Positions 34,254 to 43,383 of a stretch of 64,000 nt of DNA are shown here, in pieces. Under the pieces are notes generated by a model that was given only the letters and a program-made list of their open reading frames with translations, made no database searches and was not told the DNA's origin. Positions within the stretch are counted from its first letter, which is position 1. The number at the start of each line of letters is the position of its first letter. Source of the stretch: Hygrocybe punicea (Eukaryota; Basidiomycota; Agaricomycetes; Agaricales; Hygrophoraceae); NCBI GenBank assembly GCA_963556145.1, contig OY744466.1, forward strand, positions 5,565,820 through 5,629,819, in the 5' to 3' direction. The position numbers were made by a program, and so were the translations under genes.

Positions 34254-37200
34254 TTTACTGTGGCTGAATCCATTTCAATTCCGAGCTCACAACTTGTTCA
34301 GCTTTACAACACATATAAGTCTATTCAATTATTGACAGTTCAAAATTTGTAAAACTATCAAAATCGTGAATCAAATCCTCTTCTCTGCCTGTCTCATAAT
34401 TGTCCATGTCACCCTCTGTCGAATCCGTAACATTAACACAACTGCTTGAAGGATGGCCATCATCCCCCACCCTAACCCCAACATCATGTTTCCCTGAATA
34501 TCCATCCAATCTTGCAATCCGGTCAAGAAATTGAATGTGTAGGGCATTTACCTGGGACCTGAGCTTCCAACGTCGACCCAGCTCAGAACCGAGAGCAGGA
34601 TTCTCTGTCTTAAGCACAGAGATGGTGCGGGTCATGAGTATTGATTCATCACGAATTGCGGTTCGCAAACGAGAAATTTCGACGTTGAGCCGTGCAATTT
34701 CAACACGTGCCTGACGTACTTGAAGATATTTCAAAGTAGCCTCACAACGTTTAGGGTGAGCCCAAGCAGCATCGCAGATGTCATTTCTTGAGTTTCGAAG
34801 AAGGTCAAACTCGCCCAGGAAGCTGTACTCAACAATCTCCTTCCAGGTGATCATTGGCAAGGAAACAGCTTTTGCAGCTTCATTGTATTTGGCAAGCGCA
34901 TTGCGAATGGCATCAGCACGACATTGCAAAGCTTTGGCTATGTGCACTCGTAACTTGTATCCTGTATAAGACAATTCATTGAACATTTGCTCCAGATTAC
35001 AAGAAAACGATACATCATCAGTTCTCGACATGTTGAGCTTTGAGAGCTCAAACAACCGCTGGACAACTAAACGTTCTAGCTCATCGAGAGCCAAACGATA
35101 GTCCCGATGCCTCAGCTTGGACACGATAGCCCGATACTCATGGTGGTCGCATGTCCATCGCACCTCAATGCCAAGCTGATCTTCAACTTGCATCACATTA
35201 GTCTCGGCACGCTGGAGCTTGGTATAGGTAGATGTAACAGCTCTTGTGGCTTTTCTGTGTTCTTCTCGAACTCCGAATGTTGCTGGTGTGATCACGATAT
35301 AGCCTGCAGCCACTCGTGCTTCATCCCATTTAACCCTGAGATACATTCATGATTTGAATCCTTACAAACAGAAGTGTGACGTACTTTGCATTTTCAAGTT
35401 CCTGCAGACGTTCGACATAGACAAACTGCAGAGTTTCATTTGGAGGTTCCTTTTTCAGACCTTGTAGGTACGTCTCCTCCTGTCGCAGATATTCTTCAAA
35501 CTCATCATCGGAGATCTTCCAGTCAGCCTGAATGGCATCCAACTGTTTTGCTGTAGTAGTAGTGACTTCCAGGGCCTCGCAGTAATGGTTGAGGAGATAT
35601 CTCCCTAGTACAAATGTCATCGAAGCTCGATAAACGAGCAATTGTTGTTGCTTACCTAATTGAGCGTATTTATCATCATCCCAGAGGTTGAAGTGCTCGA
35701 GAAGCGCCTGGTGAAAGTGGAAGAGACTTGAATGTCGAATACCCGGTGCTAGCTCGTCCGATGATGAGAAAACTCATTCGCATCCTTCAAAGTCCGAACG
35801 GCCAGCTCCCTTGACATAGAGGGGATGCCATCTGAGCTGGCAAGCTCAATTGTGGGCATGACCGTGGAATGCCCCGACTAGACATTGGAAACGATTTTCG
35901 CGGGCTGCAGGACCAAGCGAACTGGTTGCAAGTGTCTTCGAGAAAGCGCATCCAATATCATACCCACACGCGATGTCTTTGCCATATACTTGCATGAGTT
36001 TGTTAGCCATGGCGAGGGGATATTTAGCACTGAAATGAGAAATTAGCCGAAACGAAATAGTTTCAGGGTGAATACATACAGCTCTCTGCTCCTGTACATG
36101 TCACACCCAAGGAGAACGAATCCATGGCGGCATGCAACAATAAAAATGCCAGTCTCAGCGAACATACCAAACATTCGCTTTTGCTGATCTGGGCTGGCGT
36201 TTTTCCACCGTGAGATACATGTTGCTACAGGGTCGTCTTCAGGAACATCTTCCCAATCGGCCGCGAATTCATCAAGTTTGTCATCATCTTTTGTTGCGAC
36301 TGCTCGTCCCTGTGAAGCCGTGTCAAGTCTAACCTGAAATAACATCTCCATGACTTACAACTCGGGTCCTGGTTTCATCTTTAAATTGATCTACCTCCTC
36401 ATGGGAAAGCCAACGGTTGTCATTCAATCTTCGTGAATCTGGTAATTCGTCTTTTCGCTGCATGAGTGCATCTGAACGCTTGGCAGAATTATTCCCATCC
36501 ATTTCAAAATGAAAGGAATGGGTTAGCGGGGGCTCATCCTGCAGCTTGTAGAAGCATGGTGGGCAGACATTCTTCAGCTGCCAATCTGGTTCATTCCGGC
36601 CCAATGCATAATTGATACGGTCGTCCACCTGTCGGAGTATTTCAAGATAGATATCGTACACAATCGATAGCTGATCACACAAGTAGCGTTGGTAAGGAAG
36701 CTACTCAGCTCAGAACTAATCAATTGGTGAACAATTCACAACAGAAATAACTCACAACATGCAAGTGGCAGAGCTTCCGAGCTTCGGATTGAAGGGAATA
36801 CCTAGGACAGACCCTATGAGTTTGCCGGTAGGCGGCCAGTGTGCGTAACGAGATGGCAACTGTTGGATATAGGGGGGAGGATCCGATGTAGCCATGTCGA
36901 ACCAGTGTAACGTTCGGATATTGATCCTTAGATGAAATACTGAAGGTAGTTGTTTTACGATCTTTTCAGGCAATGATGTAAGTCCTTTGCAAATAAATTT
37001 CGGATGAAGACGCACAAAATATATCAACAATCTCAACATCTAGTGTACCAACCGGTTCCTCATCCACTGGGACCTGCGCTCGCAGATCTTCATCTTCATG
37101 TAAATGGTATTCTAGATAAGCGTCTACCAATTGATCAAGCTGAAGATTCCACTGATCTGTGCGACAATTGGTGCGGTCCAGACGTTCTCTGGTATCCGGG

Positions 37201-37383
37201 CGTCGGCTTGACTGGACAGATTAGTGACCAAGACTGCTGTATATACTGCTCCTACGTACATGCCTGCCCATCCCGTCAGTTTGTCTGCAACGTCCATGAA
37301 TTCACCGCCGGCGTGGCTAAGATCGAACCCCTCATCGCCCAGTGGCATGGTATCAAAACCAAAAGAGCCATCGTAGTCGCCGT

Positions 37384-37541
37384 TGTAGTAGTTGTGCCTG
37401 GTCAGTCACGTGATCAGGTTCCCACGGTTTGACCTAGTTAGTAGCCTTCCAGATGTAGTAGTCAGTGCATCCTTCCTATCCAGTCGACCTTTCCCTCGAG
37501 TCCTGCATGAGCCCCCGGAGTGGTACCTTGGTACCACTCCA
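37384..37541 (+). repeat. 5' LTR of the small LTR element, copy 1
   Basis: TG...CA termini. It contains TCACGTGA and ends in a near-perfect hairpin TGGTACC-TT-GGTACCA within GGAGTGG...CCACTCC. Confidence 0.88.
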
Positions 37542-37799
37542 ACGTGGTGATGAGAGTGTTCTTCGACCCACGCTTCTCTTTTTCTCATGGTTTTCCCACT
37601 TCTTACATTTTTTCTCGCGAGACAACTTTTTCCGGCCTCACCACCCCCCGAATTTTCACTTTCCCTAGACCCAGCTATGTCCACACGACCCCCCGCAACT
37701 TTGTTCGACGTTCCGGAGCCCTGCGTTCCCCATCAGGATCCCACATGGCCCGCTACTGCGAGTTTTGGACAACCCAACGAAAATCGCATCGCCGCCGCG

Positions 37800-38600
37800 C
37801 GGACCCCGTTTTTTTCATGCACCCCGGACCCAAAATGCACGCGTTCGACTCCCCGCACCCTTGGCTCATCTGCCAGAACCCCCCGTCGCGCCTCATCGTC
37901 TCAAACGAACCGCCCCGCACCTTTTGGTCGCCCCATGGATCTGCCACGTCACCATTGTTACACCCCCCGTTTCTCGTCACCCCCACCCTTACATGGACCC
38001 ATTCGACTCCCCGCACACTTGTTCCGCTAGCCAGAACCCCCCGTTCCCATTCGTCGCCCCAAATGAGCCCCGCCGCTCTATGGACACCCCAGCGAACTCC
38101 CACATCAGCATTCCGCGACACCGTCTCCCATGGATGCCCACCCCAACCCACGCTCATCCAACCCCACGGACCCTCGTTCGACGTACTGGAGCTCCACGCT
38201 CACCTACGCCACCCCGAATTCACGGTCGCAGACCTTTTTGGCCACACCACGGATCCGTCGCGCCCCCCTGTTGGACCCCTGTTCTTTCGTGTACCCCAGC
38301 ATCACACGGACCCATTCGACCTCCCGTGCCCTCGTTCCACCGGCCAGGACCCCCCGTCCCCCTCCATTGCGCCAAACGAGCCCCCGCCGTCGATTCCAGA
38401 CACCCGGGCCACGCGCCATGTCACCATCGCGCGGCCCCGTTCTGCCAACATACCCAGCCCCGGATCGACTCACGAAGCTCGCGGCCCACCCGTTCACCAT
38501 CCCGGAGCACCCCACCTCGATCCAATACCACCGTGCCCACCGTTCCCAGACCCCCACCGCGTTCCGCCACGTCACCATCTCTCGGCCGGATTCTCGCACC
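37800..38600 (+). repeat. Internal tandem repeat, about 155-bp unit, five or more copies
   Basis: Units starting with a variant of GGCCCCGTTTTTTCATGCACCCCGG recur near 37802, 37964, 38127, 38276 and 38431 (spacing about 160, 163, 149, 155). Each contains a version of CCATTCGACTCCCCGCAC, CCAGAACCCCCCGTCC, AACGAGCCCC and CACGTCACCAT. Open frames of 400 codons cross it on the plus strand (37520-38722, 37765-38976). They are Pro/Arg/Ser/His-rich and most likely follow from the composition, since two frames are open at once. The other copy at 60.6 kb shows the same organisation. Confidence 0.75.
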
Positions 38601-39238
38601 ATACCCGGCTCCTCGAGCCCTCGTTCAGCTCCCCGCAACCTCGTTCTCGACCCTGGCGACTTCCCCGACCCGTAGGGACCCAAACGAGTCACCACCGCGA
38701 CCACTTAGCACCCCAGCGCTAGTCCCCTCGTATCGAGAATCCCCGATGCCACCGCATGGCCCAATGCACCCGTATGCTTTCCCTTTCCCCCGTTTACACC
38801 GTACCTTGTCCCGTCCTATCCCCTTTCCCCACCCTCGACATTTATTGGATATTCGACCTATCTACGAACCATCACTGCTCGACAGCACCGTACCTATTTA
38901 CTTTCGCATGAACCACCCAGTCTATTTTCGGATCACAAGAACTCACACCCTGGGCTACGAGAACTTATGGTTTTGAACATTTTTATCCTACCCTGCAATG
39001 TGAGTCCCAGAGGCATTCGAGGATGGAGGAGCAGAGCAGAGTTACAGTTTGGTCATCTACCACCCCCAACGATCTTGGAGGATGATACGGTCCCGCCTCA
39101 CATATAAGGCCCGGGGCATCGTGAGGGACTGGGAGTCGTGACTGGAGAGTTTTTTTCTTGGTCAGTTTTGTTTTGCTTTTTGTTTTCTTTTAGTAGCGGT
39201 ATGGTGACAAGGACGTCACCATGAGGAGGAGGGGCACT

Positions 39239-39395
39239 TGTAGTAGTTGTGCCTGGTCAGTCACGTGATCAGGTTCCCACGGTTTGACCTAGTTAGTAGC
39301 CTTCCAAATGTAGTAGTCAGTGCATCCTTCCTATCCAGTCGACCTTTCCCTCGAGTCCTGCGTGAGCCCCGGAGTGGTACCTCGGTACCACTCCA
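39239..39395 (+). repeat. 3' LTR of the small LTR element, copy 1
   Basis: Matches the 5' LTR except for AGATG/AAATG, GCATGAG/GCGTGAG, CTTGG/CTCGG and one missing C. Two of the three substitutions are at CpG. Confidence 0.88.
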
Positions 39396-39756
39396 ACGTT
39401 CATGCTAGCGTCCATCTCCTCAACAGATTCCTGCTCTTTGTAGCTCATTTCTAAATGCCGTGTCAAATTCATAATGTAGAATATTAGGATACATACCTGC
39501 GAGTACCGACAACCGCTTGTCTACCTGATCATCCACCCTTGCCTTCTGACTTCCTGCTCTGTAGACAGTTTGCTGTTGCCGACGTTTTCCGGTGGTCACA
39601 AAGGTGACCTTTTTGGATACACCTGCGGTGCGGGCGCCTCTGCGGTACATTAGGGAGAAGATACAAAACGGCAGGATAGTGAGCAGAAAGCACGCATGGA
39701 CCAAGTCCGAAAATGCTGATGTAATATTGGTGTTCGATAAGACGGTCGTTATTATC

Positions 39757-39999
39757 TCATCATACACCTCGATAAAAATAATGATAAGATTGCGCTATTC
39801 TCATAGATAACAGTACACGATAAAGATAAGATAGCAGACGCTATCGCTGGAGTTGAGAGATTTTACAGTGACAAAAGTCAGGGATTATTTACGCCGCTAT
39901 TGCTGGAGTCGAGGTCAGCTCCGATCCCAGCCTTACAAAGCTTGTCGCATTGGTCATCTGTCCAGCTTTATAAGCGTTGTATAGTGGGAAGTGCAGGTG
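39757..39999. repeat. Right terminal inverted repeat of the KDZ transposon
   Basis: 243 bases ending GTGCAGGTG next to the TSD ACAAGTGG. The transposase start codon (39650) lies about 107 bases inside, so this TIR and the spacer would carry its promoter. Confidence 0.95.
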
Positions 40000-40007
40000 A
40001 CAAGTGG

Positions 40008-40579
40008 CATTATTCTCAATGGAAGCTGCCCTTAATCAACTTACTCCTATTCCGGTTCGAACGGACGATACGTTCCAGGGCTATTGTCCCCAAAAGCAGA
40101 TTGCGGTGCTTCGCTCAGCTGCTGGCGTCCCGTCGTTCCTTAACGAGTATGAAGTCAGCAGTATATTTCTCAACATGAATTCTTGTGTTCGAAATGTCTG
40201 GGCACAGTGGTCCGCCGCATACTTGGCCGCGTCAACGTCAACAGTAGATGCACCTAACCGGCAAAACGTCAACGTACCATTCTTATACAACAACTGGATC
40301 TATCAGGTCGTTGCGAATGTTTCACCTTTCCTCCGTGGTCAGGTGCAGCACCTCATCACACTCTATAATGGTGGTGCAACTGCTGCTGCCAATGTAGACC
40401 TCTCGTGGCCTGTGTTGTTAGATAATGTTCAATTTTCAAGGCAAAGCACAACGCAAACTGTCTCCACACCGGCATCAGTGTACACGGCGGGTGTGCCGGT
40501 TTCCCAAGCACAGCTTACCGCCCAGATCTACAATGCCATTCTGGACATTGACTGGCTTAACTACCTGCAGCGTCATTGA
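40008..40579 (+). CDS. Unknown protein, 3' part of the same split host gene
   Basis: The frame runs from the transposon edge (LFSMEAALNQLTPIPVRTDD) to the stop at 40577-40579, about 190 codons, with no stop or frameshift. The text is Ala/Val/Asn/Gln/Ser-rich (WSAAYLAASTSTVDAPNRQ, LITLYNGGATAAANVDLSW), without Cys pattern or catalytic motif I recognise. An ATG at 40019 (MEAALNQL) would allow a shortened product. Together with 30248-30621 it forms one two-exon gene. Because the frame is still clean on both sides, the insertion is recent relative to the decay seen elsewhere, or the 3' part is still under selection. Confidence 0.6.
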
Positions 40580-41029
40580 TCGTGTGGATCCATTGGGTTT
40601 TACCCAGACTACTATATTTGCTACTTTCTTGACGAACTTTCAATTTTGTTAACAGTTGGGGTCCAAAAGTTTATACGTCACCAGTACAAGCATGTGTGTG
40701 TATTTGAGGAATAAATTTGGCCTTCACAAATATCTTGCAATGCAGACCTAGGACCTAATGCATATCTTAGGGGATGAGATGTCAACACCTTGATGTGCTA
40801 ATGATTCCTTCCTCATAAAAGCTTCGAAAATAAGCAGCATGGAAGAGTGTCAAAACCTGTACTTACTAGGAATAAAGTCAGCAAGAAAGTGAGGGGAATG
40901 GAAATGGCTGGTAGTTAAGTAAATGGATGGATTGGAGTAGAATCCTGGTCCAGAAAGAGGGCAAGAAGGGGTTGACTCACCAACATTATGACCTGTGGGT
41001 TGAGGTATTGTGGCTATGTCAGTGGAAGC
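40580..41029. other. Spacer without a gene
   Basis: The 3' flank of the split host gene, up to the 9-bp TSD of the next TIR element (41021-41029). No frame or motif stands out. Confidence 0.5.
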
Positions 41030-41193
41030 TAGGCTAGTGACTGCCCTTCATTCTCTGGAGCAAGCTCTTCGACAGAAGGGCTAGTTGAGCTGAGTTCGAA
41101 TTGGCCCACAGCGCGGAAATTCACCCAAAAAGGAATCCACGTGATTAAACAAATAAACTATAATACATGATTTGTACTTGGCAACCCGGATTT
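41030..41193. repeat. Left TIR of the RecQ/DUF6589 element
   Basis: Reverse complement of 48240-48403. The inner edge is ...GGCAACCCGGATTT. The helicase ATG (41317) lies 124 bases inside. Confidence 0.83.
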
Positions 41194-41316
41194 AGTTTAT
41201 TAAATTTATTATACCATCAAAGTGCAAATTAATAGATTAGCCTATTTCCTCGTCTGGTGCTATCAAGCTCGAAACTACAGGACCCGCGCTGGCGCATTCT
41301 GCAACGCTTGTAAAAT

Positions 41317-43383
41317 ATGGCAGAAAACTCCTTGATACCAGGTCTTCAATTCCCCAGTCTCTCGGATTTAGTAAATTATGCTGTACCTCTCATTCGTGCT
41401 TTGGAGCTGGCCCCCTTGTCCAAATTATTCAAAGATCCCATCCCCCCTCACCTCTGTCCGTCTGAAAATTTCATGGACTCTCTAAACGACGAGGAGCGCC
41501 GCAACGTCTTTCTAGCTTGTATCCTGGTGTTTTTACTGTCTCACGGAAAAGTTGTACCTCAGGTGTTCCAGCTGGAGGCTGTTCTCGGTGCATTATCTGG
41601 CTGCGATGGTATCGTTGCTTCCGGAACAGGGTCTGGAAAAACTCTGATCATGATCATGCTCTTGCTGCTGCGCCCAATGGAACTCTGTATTCTAATTGTA
41701 CCACTCAAAAGACTTCAACAGGCCCAACTGGCGGCCTTCGATTCATACGGTATCAAGAGTGTCATAATTAATGAAGATACCTCCGACAATCCGGCCCTTT
41801 GGATTGTCAGGTTTAGTCCTGTTACAGATATACTTACTGCTTATATTTGTTCTGACATCTAGGATATCGGCCAAGGGTTGTATACCAACATAATAACAAC
41901 AATGGAACAGCTTGGTATCTTCGACGCGCATATGACACGATTTGCTAAGCTACTGCGTGCCCGAGACCGCAAGTTCATCAATTCCATCAGCAGGCTCGAG
42001 ATCGACGAACTACAAACCGTGTATACAGCTGGCATCCCCAAACACTGCCAGCCTGCTTTCCGACCTGCGTATGGACGGTTCGATGCCATCCGACTTCTCT
42101 TTCCAAAGACCACAACAGTCTTAGGTTTCTCAGCAACCTTGCCTCCGCACATCTTACACGCTGTGAAGAAAAAAATCTCGATATCCACCGATCACTTCTT
42201 CATTAGTCGCACGAGCAACCGCCCAAACATCATGTATGCAACTTACAAGATTGTTGGGTCTCTGACCGACTTTCGCAACCTCAATATTGTCATCCCTGTG
42301 GCATCTTTTTTCACTTCTCCAAGCCAAATACCGCTCACGATCATATTCCACGACGACATCAAAGAATGTAGCGAGGCAGCCCTGCATCTCGATAGACTGC
42401 TGCCTCCAGAGAACCAAGGGACCGGTCTCGTCAAGCATTATCATAGTCAAATGTCCAAAGAGTACCTAGAACTCACATATCAAGCATTCCAGACTGGTAC
42501 CTGTCGCGTTCTGCACACTTGCTCTGGAATGGAGTCGGGTATCGACTTCAATCGAGCCGATCAGGTGATCCAGTATGGTATCCCCACTGACGAAACCAAA
42601 ACTATCCAGCGAGGTGGACATGGAGGGCGTAATGGGGTCGACCAATCACTCTTCGTCATCATGTATGAGCCTTGGGTTGAAACGATTGATATCAGCCAGA
42701 TTCCCCCCGACGAGTTGGCAGATGATCCCGATCGACTGTTTTGCGTTGACAACAAGAAAAACCCTACAAAGATGGCACGTACAAGTGTCCACTGTATTCA
42801 AACCATTCAATGTCTTGTCTGTTTGCGCCACATCTTTGCCAACTATCTCAATGATCAAGCACCGGAAGGTGCACTTGTTCTCATTGTTAATGAAGGGCCC
42901 GAATACTAATCCATTTTAGCTGTCGATTTTGTTACTGAATTCTGTTGCAATCGCCACGGTGTCGGCTTCAACCTAGCCTTGTTTTTCCCTGGAGAGATTT
43001 ACACTGGCCTCGAACCCAAACCAAAGAAGGCCGCTGTCAAATGTGAAAAGAAACGTGTAGTCAAGCACCGTGGTCCACTTGAACAGCTTCTGCGCACCTG
43101 GTGTTCCCAGGCATTCAAAAGTCATGCATACCATGCTATCTGTTCCCGAAATTGGATCCTTGACGACACAAAACTCAAGACTCTAGCCGCAATCCTTCCA
43201 TCTAAGATTCAAGCACCTTCCAACCTTACTCAAGCACTTGGCGAAACAGAGGAATGGTCTCTCATGTGGGCTCAGCCTCTATTTGATCTCGTGCACAGTT
43301 ACGTCCCGCTTGCCGCTCCCCTTGCAACTGGACTCTCCAAGAAAAGGAAGACTGGATCCACAGCAAAAGCTCTTACTGATTGA
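41317..43383 (+). CDS. RecQ-like superfamily 2 DNA helicase of a repeat-borne type
   Basis: The ATG at 41317 starts MAENSLIPGLQFPSLSDLVNY. Motif 0 is PQVFQLEAV (residues 81-89), motif I ASGTGSGKT (101-109), the motif II position reads IDELQTVYTAG instead of DEAH/DEVH, and motif III is GFSATLPPHI. The helicase C domain has HYHSQMSKEYLELT, LHTCSGMESGIDFNRADQVI and IQRGGHGGRNG. Two introns are likely: about 57 nt at 41804-41860 (skipping an in-frame TAG at 41860) and about 51 nt ending TACTAATCCATTTTAG at 42919. The C-terminal exon (to 43383) is basic. RecQ helicases unwind DNA 3' to 5' using ATP. Two key residues look altered: the DExH His and an Arg of motif VI (QRxGRxGR reads QRGGHGGR), so activity is doubtful. 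The gene is convergent with the DUF6589 gene, 84 bases apart. Confidence 0.82.

Larger units (their letters stand above)
37384..39395 (+). mobile_element. Non-autonomous LTR retrotransposon, 2.0 kb (copy 1)
   Basis: LTRs of 158 and 157 bases (37384-37541 and 39239-39395) begin TGTAGTAG and end CACTCCA. Target duplication: CCGT at 37380-37383 and ACGT at 39396-39399 (one mismatch). The 5' LTR is followed by TGGTGATGAGAG, a possible primer-binding site, and the 3' LTR is preceded by the purine tract GAGGAGGAGGGG. The 1.7-kb interior has no reverse transcriptase. It is GC-rich and built of tandem repeats (see 37800-38600). Removing the element plus one 4-bp site restores the transposase frame (...DASMNGDYDGSFG...). 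The LTRs differ at about three bases and one indel. Confidence 0.88.
34321..39650 (-). pseudogene. KDZ-family transposase, disrupted by an LTR element and two TGA codons
   Basis: The ATG is at 39650 (MYRRGARTAGVSKKVTFVTTG). The N-terminal exon has an intron near 39505-39459, continues EQESVEEMDAS and is cut by the LTR element at 39396/37383. It resumes MPLGDEGFDLSHAGGE. Then come SSPLYPTVAISLRTLAAYRQ (near 36870), YLEILRQVDDRINYALGR, CPPCFYKLQDEPPL, the core YDIGCAFSKTL (near 35950), FHGHAHN and EGCE.VFSSSDELAPG, and a long helical C-terminal half ending at 34321. Two in-frame TGAs sit in the catalytic core: complement 35846-35848 (HN-stop-ACQ) and 35774-35776 (GCE-stop-VFSSS). Relatives have Arg at both places (CGA). 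The rest of the gene is well kept. As it stands this copy cannot make transposase, though its TIRs are fresh. Confidence 0.88.
30622..39999 (-). mobile_element. KDZ (Kyakuja-Dileera-Zisupton) DNA transposon with 243-bp TIRs and 8-bp TSD
   Basis: The first 243 bases (30622-30864) and last 243 bases (39757-39999) are reverse complements, beginning CACCTGCACTTCCCAC, with a single difference (GGACGGATG against GGACAGATG). They are flanked by ACGAGTGG (30614-30621) and ACAAGTGG (40000-40007), an 8-bp target duplication with one CpG-type change. Eight-bp TSDs are characteristic of Zisupton/KDZ elements. Inside are three minus-strand genes: KDZ transposase and two accessory genes. A 2012-bp LTR element is nested in the transposase gene, so the original size was about 7.36 kb. 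The very high TIR identity points to a recent insertion. Confidence 0.93.

Noticed and set aside
37520..38976. Two plus-strand open frames of about 400 codons as real proline-rich genes
   Set aside because: Both overlap in different frames, follow the GC-rich tandem repeat inside an LTR element, and have no start context or motif. The openness comes from composition.
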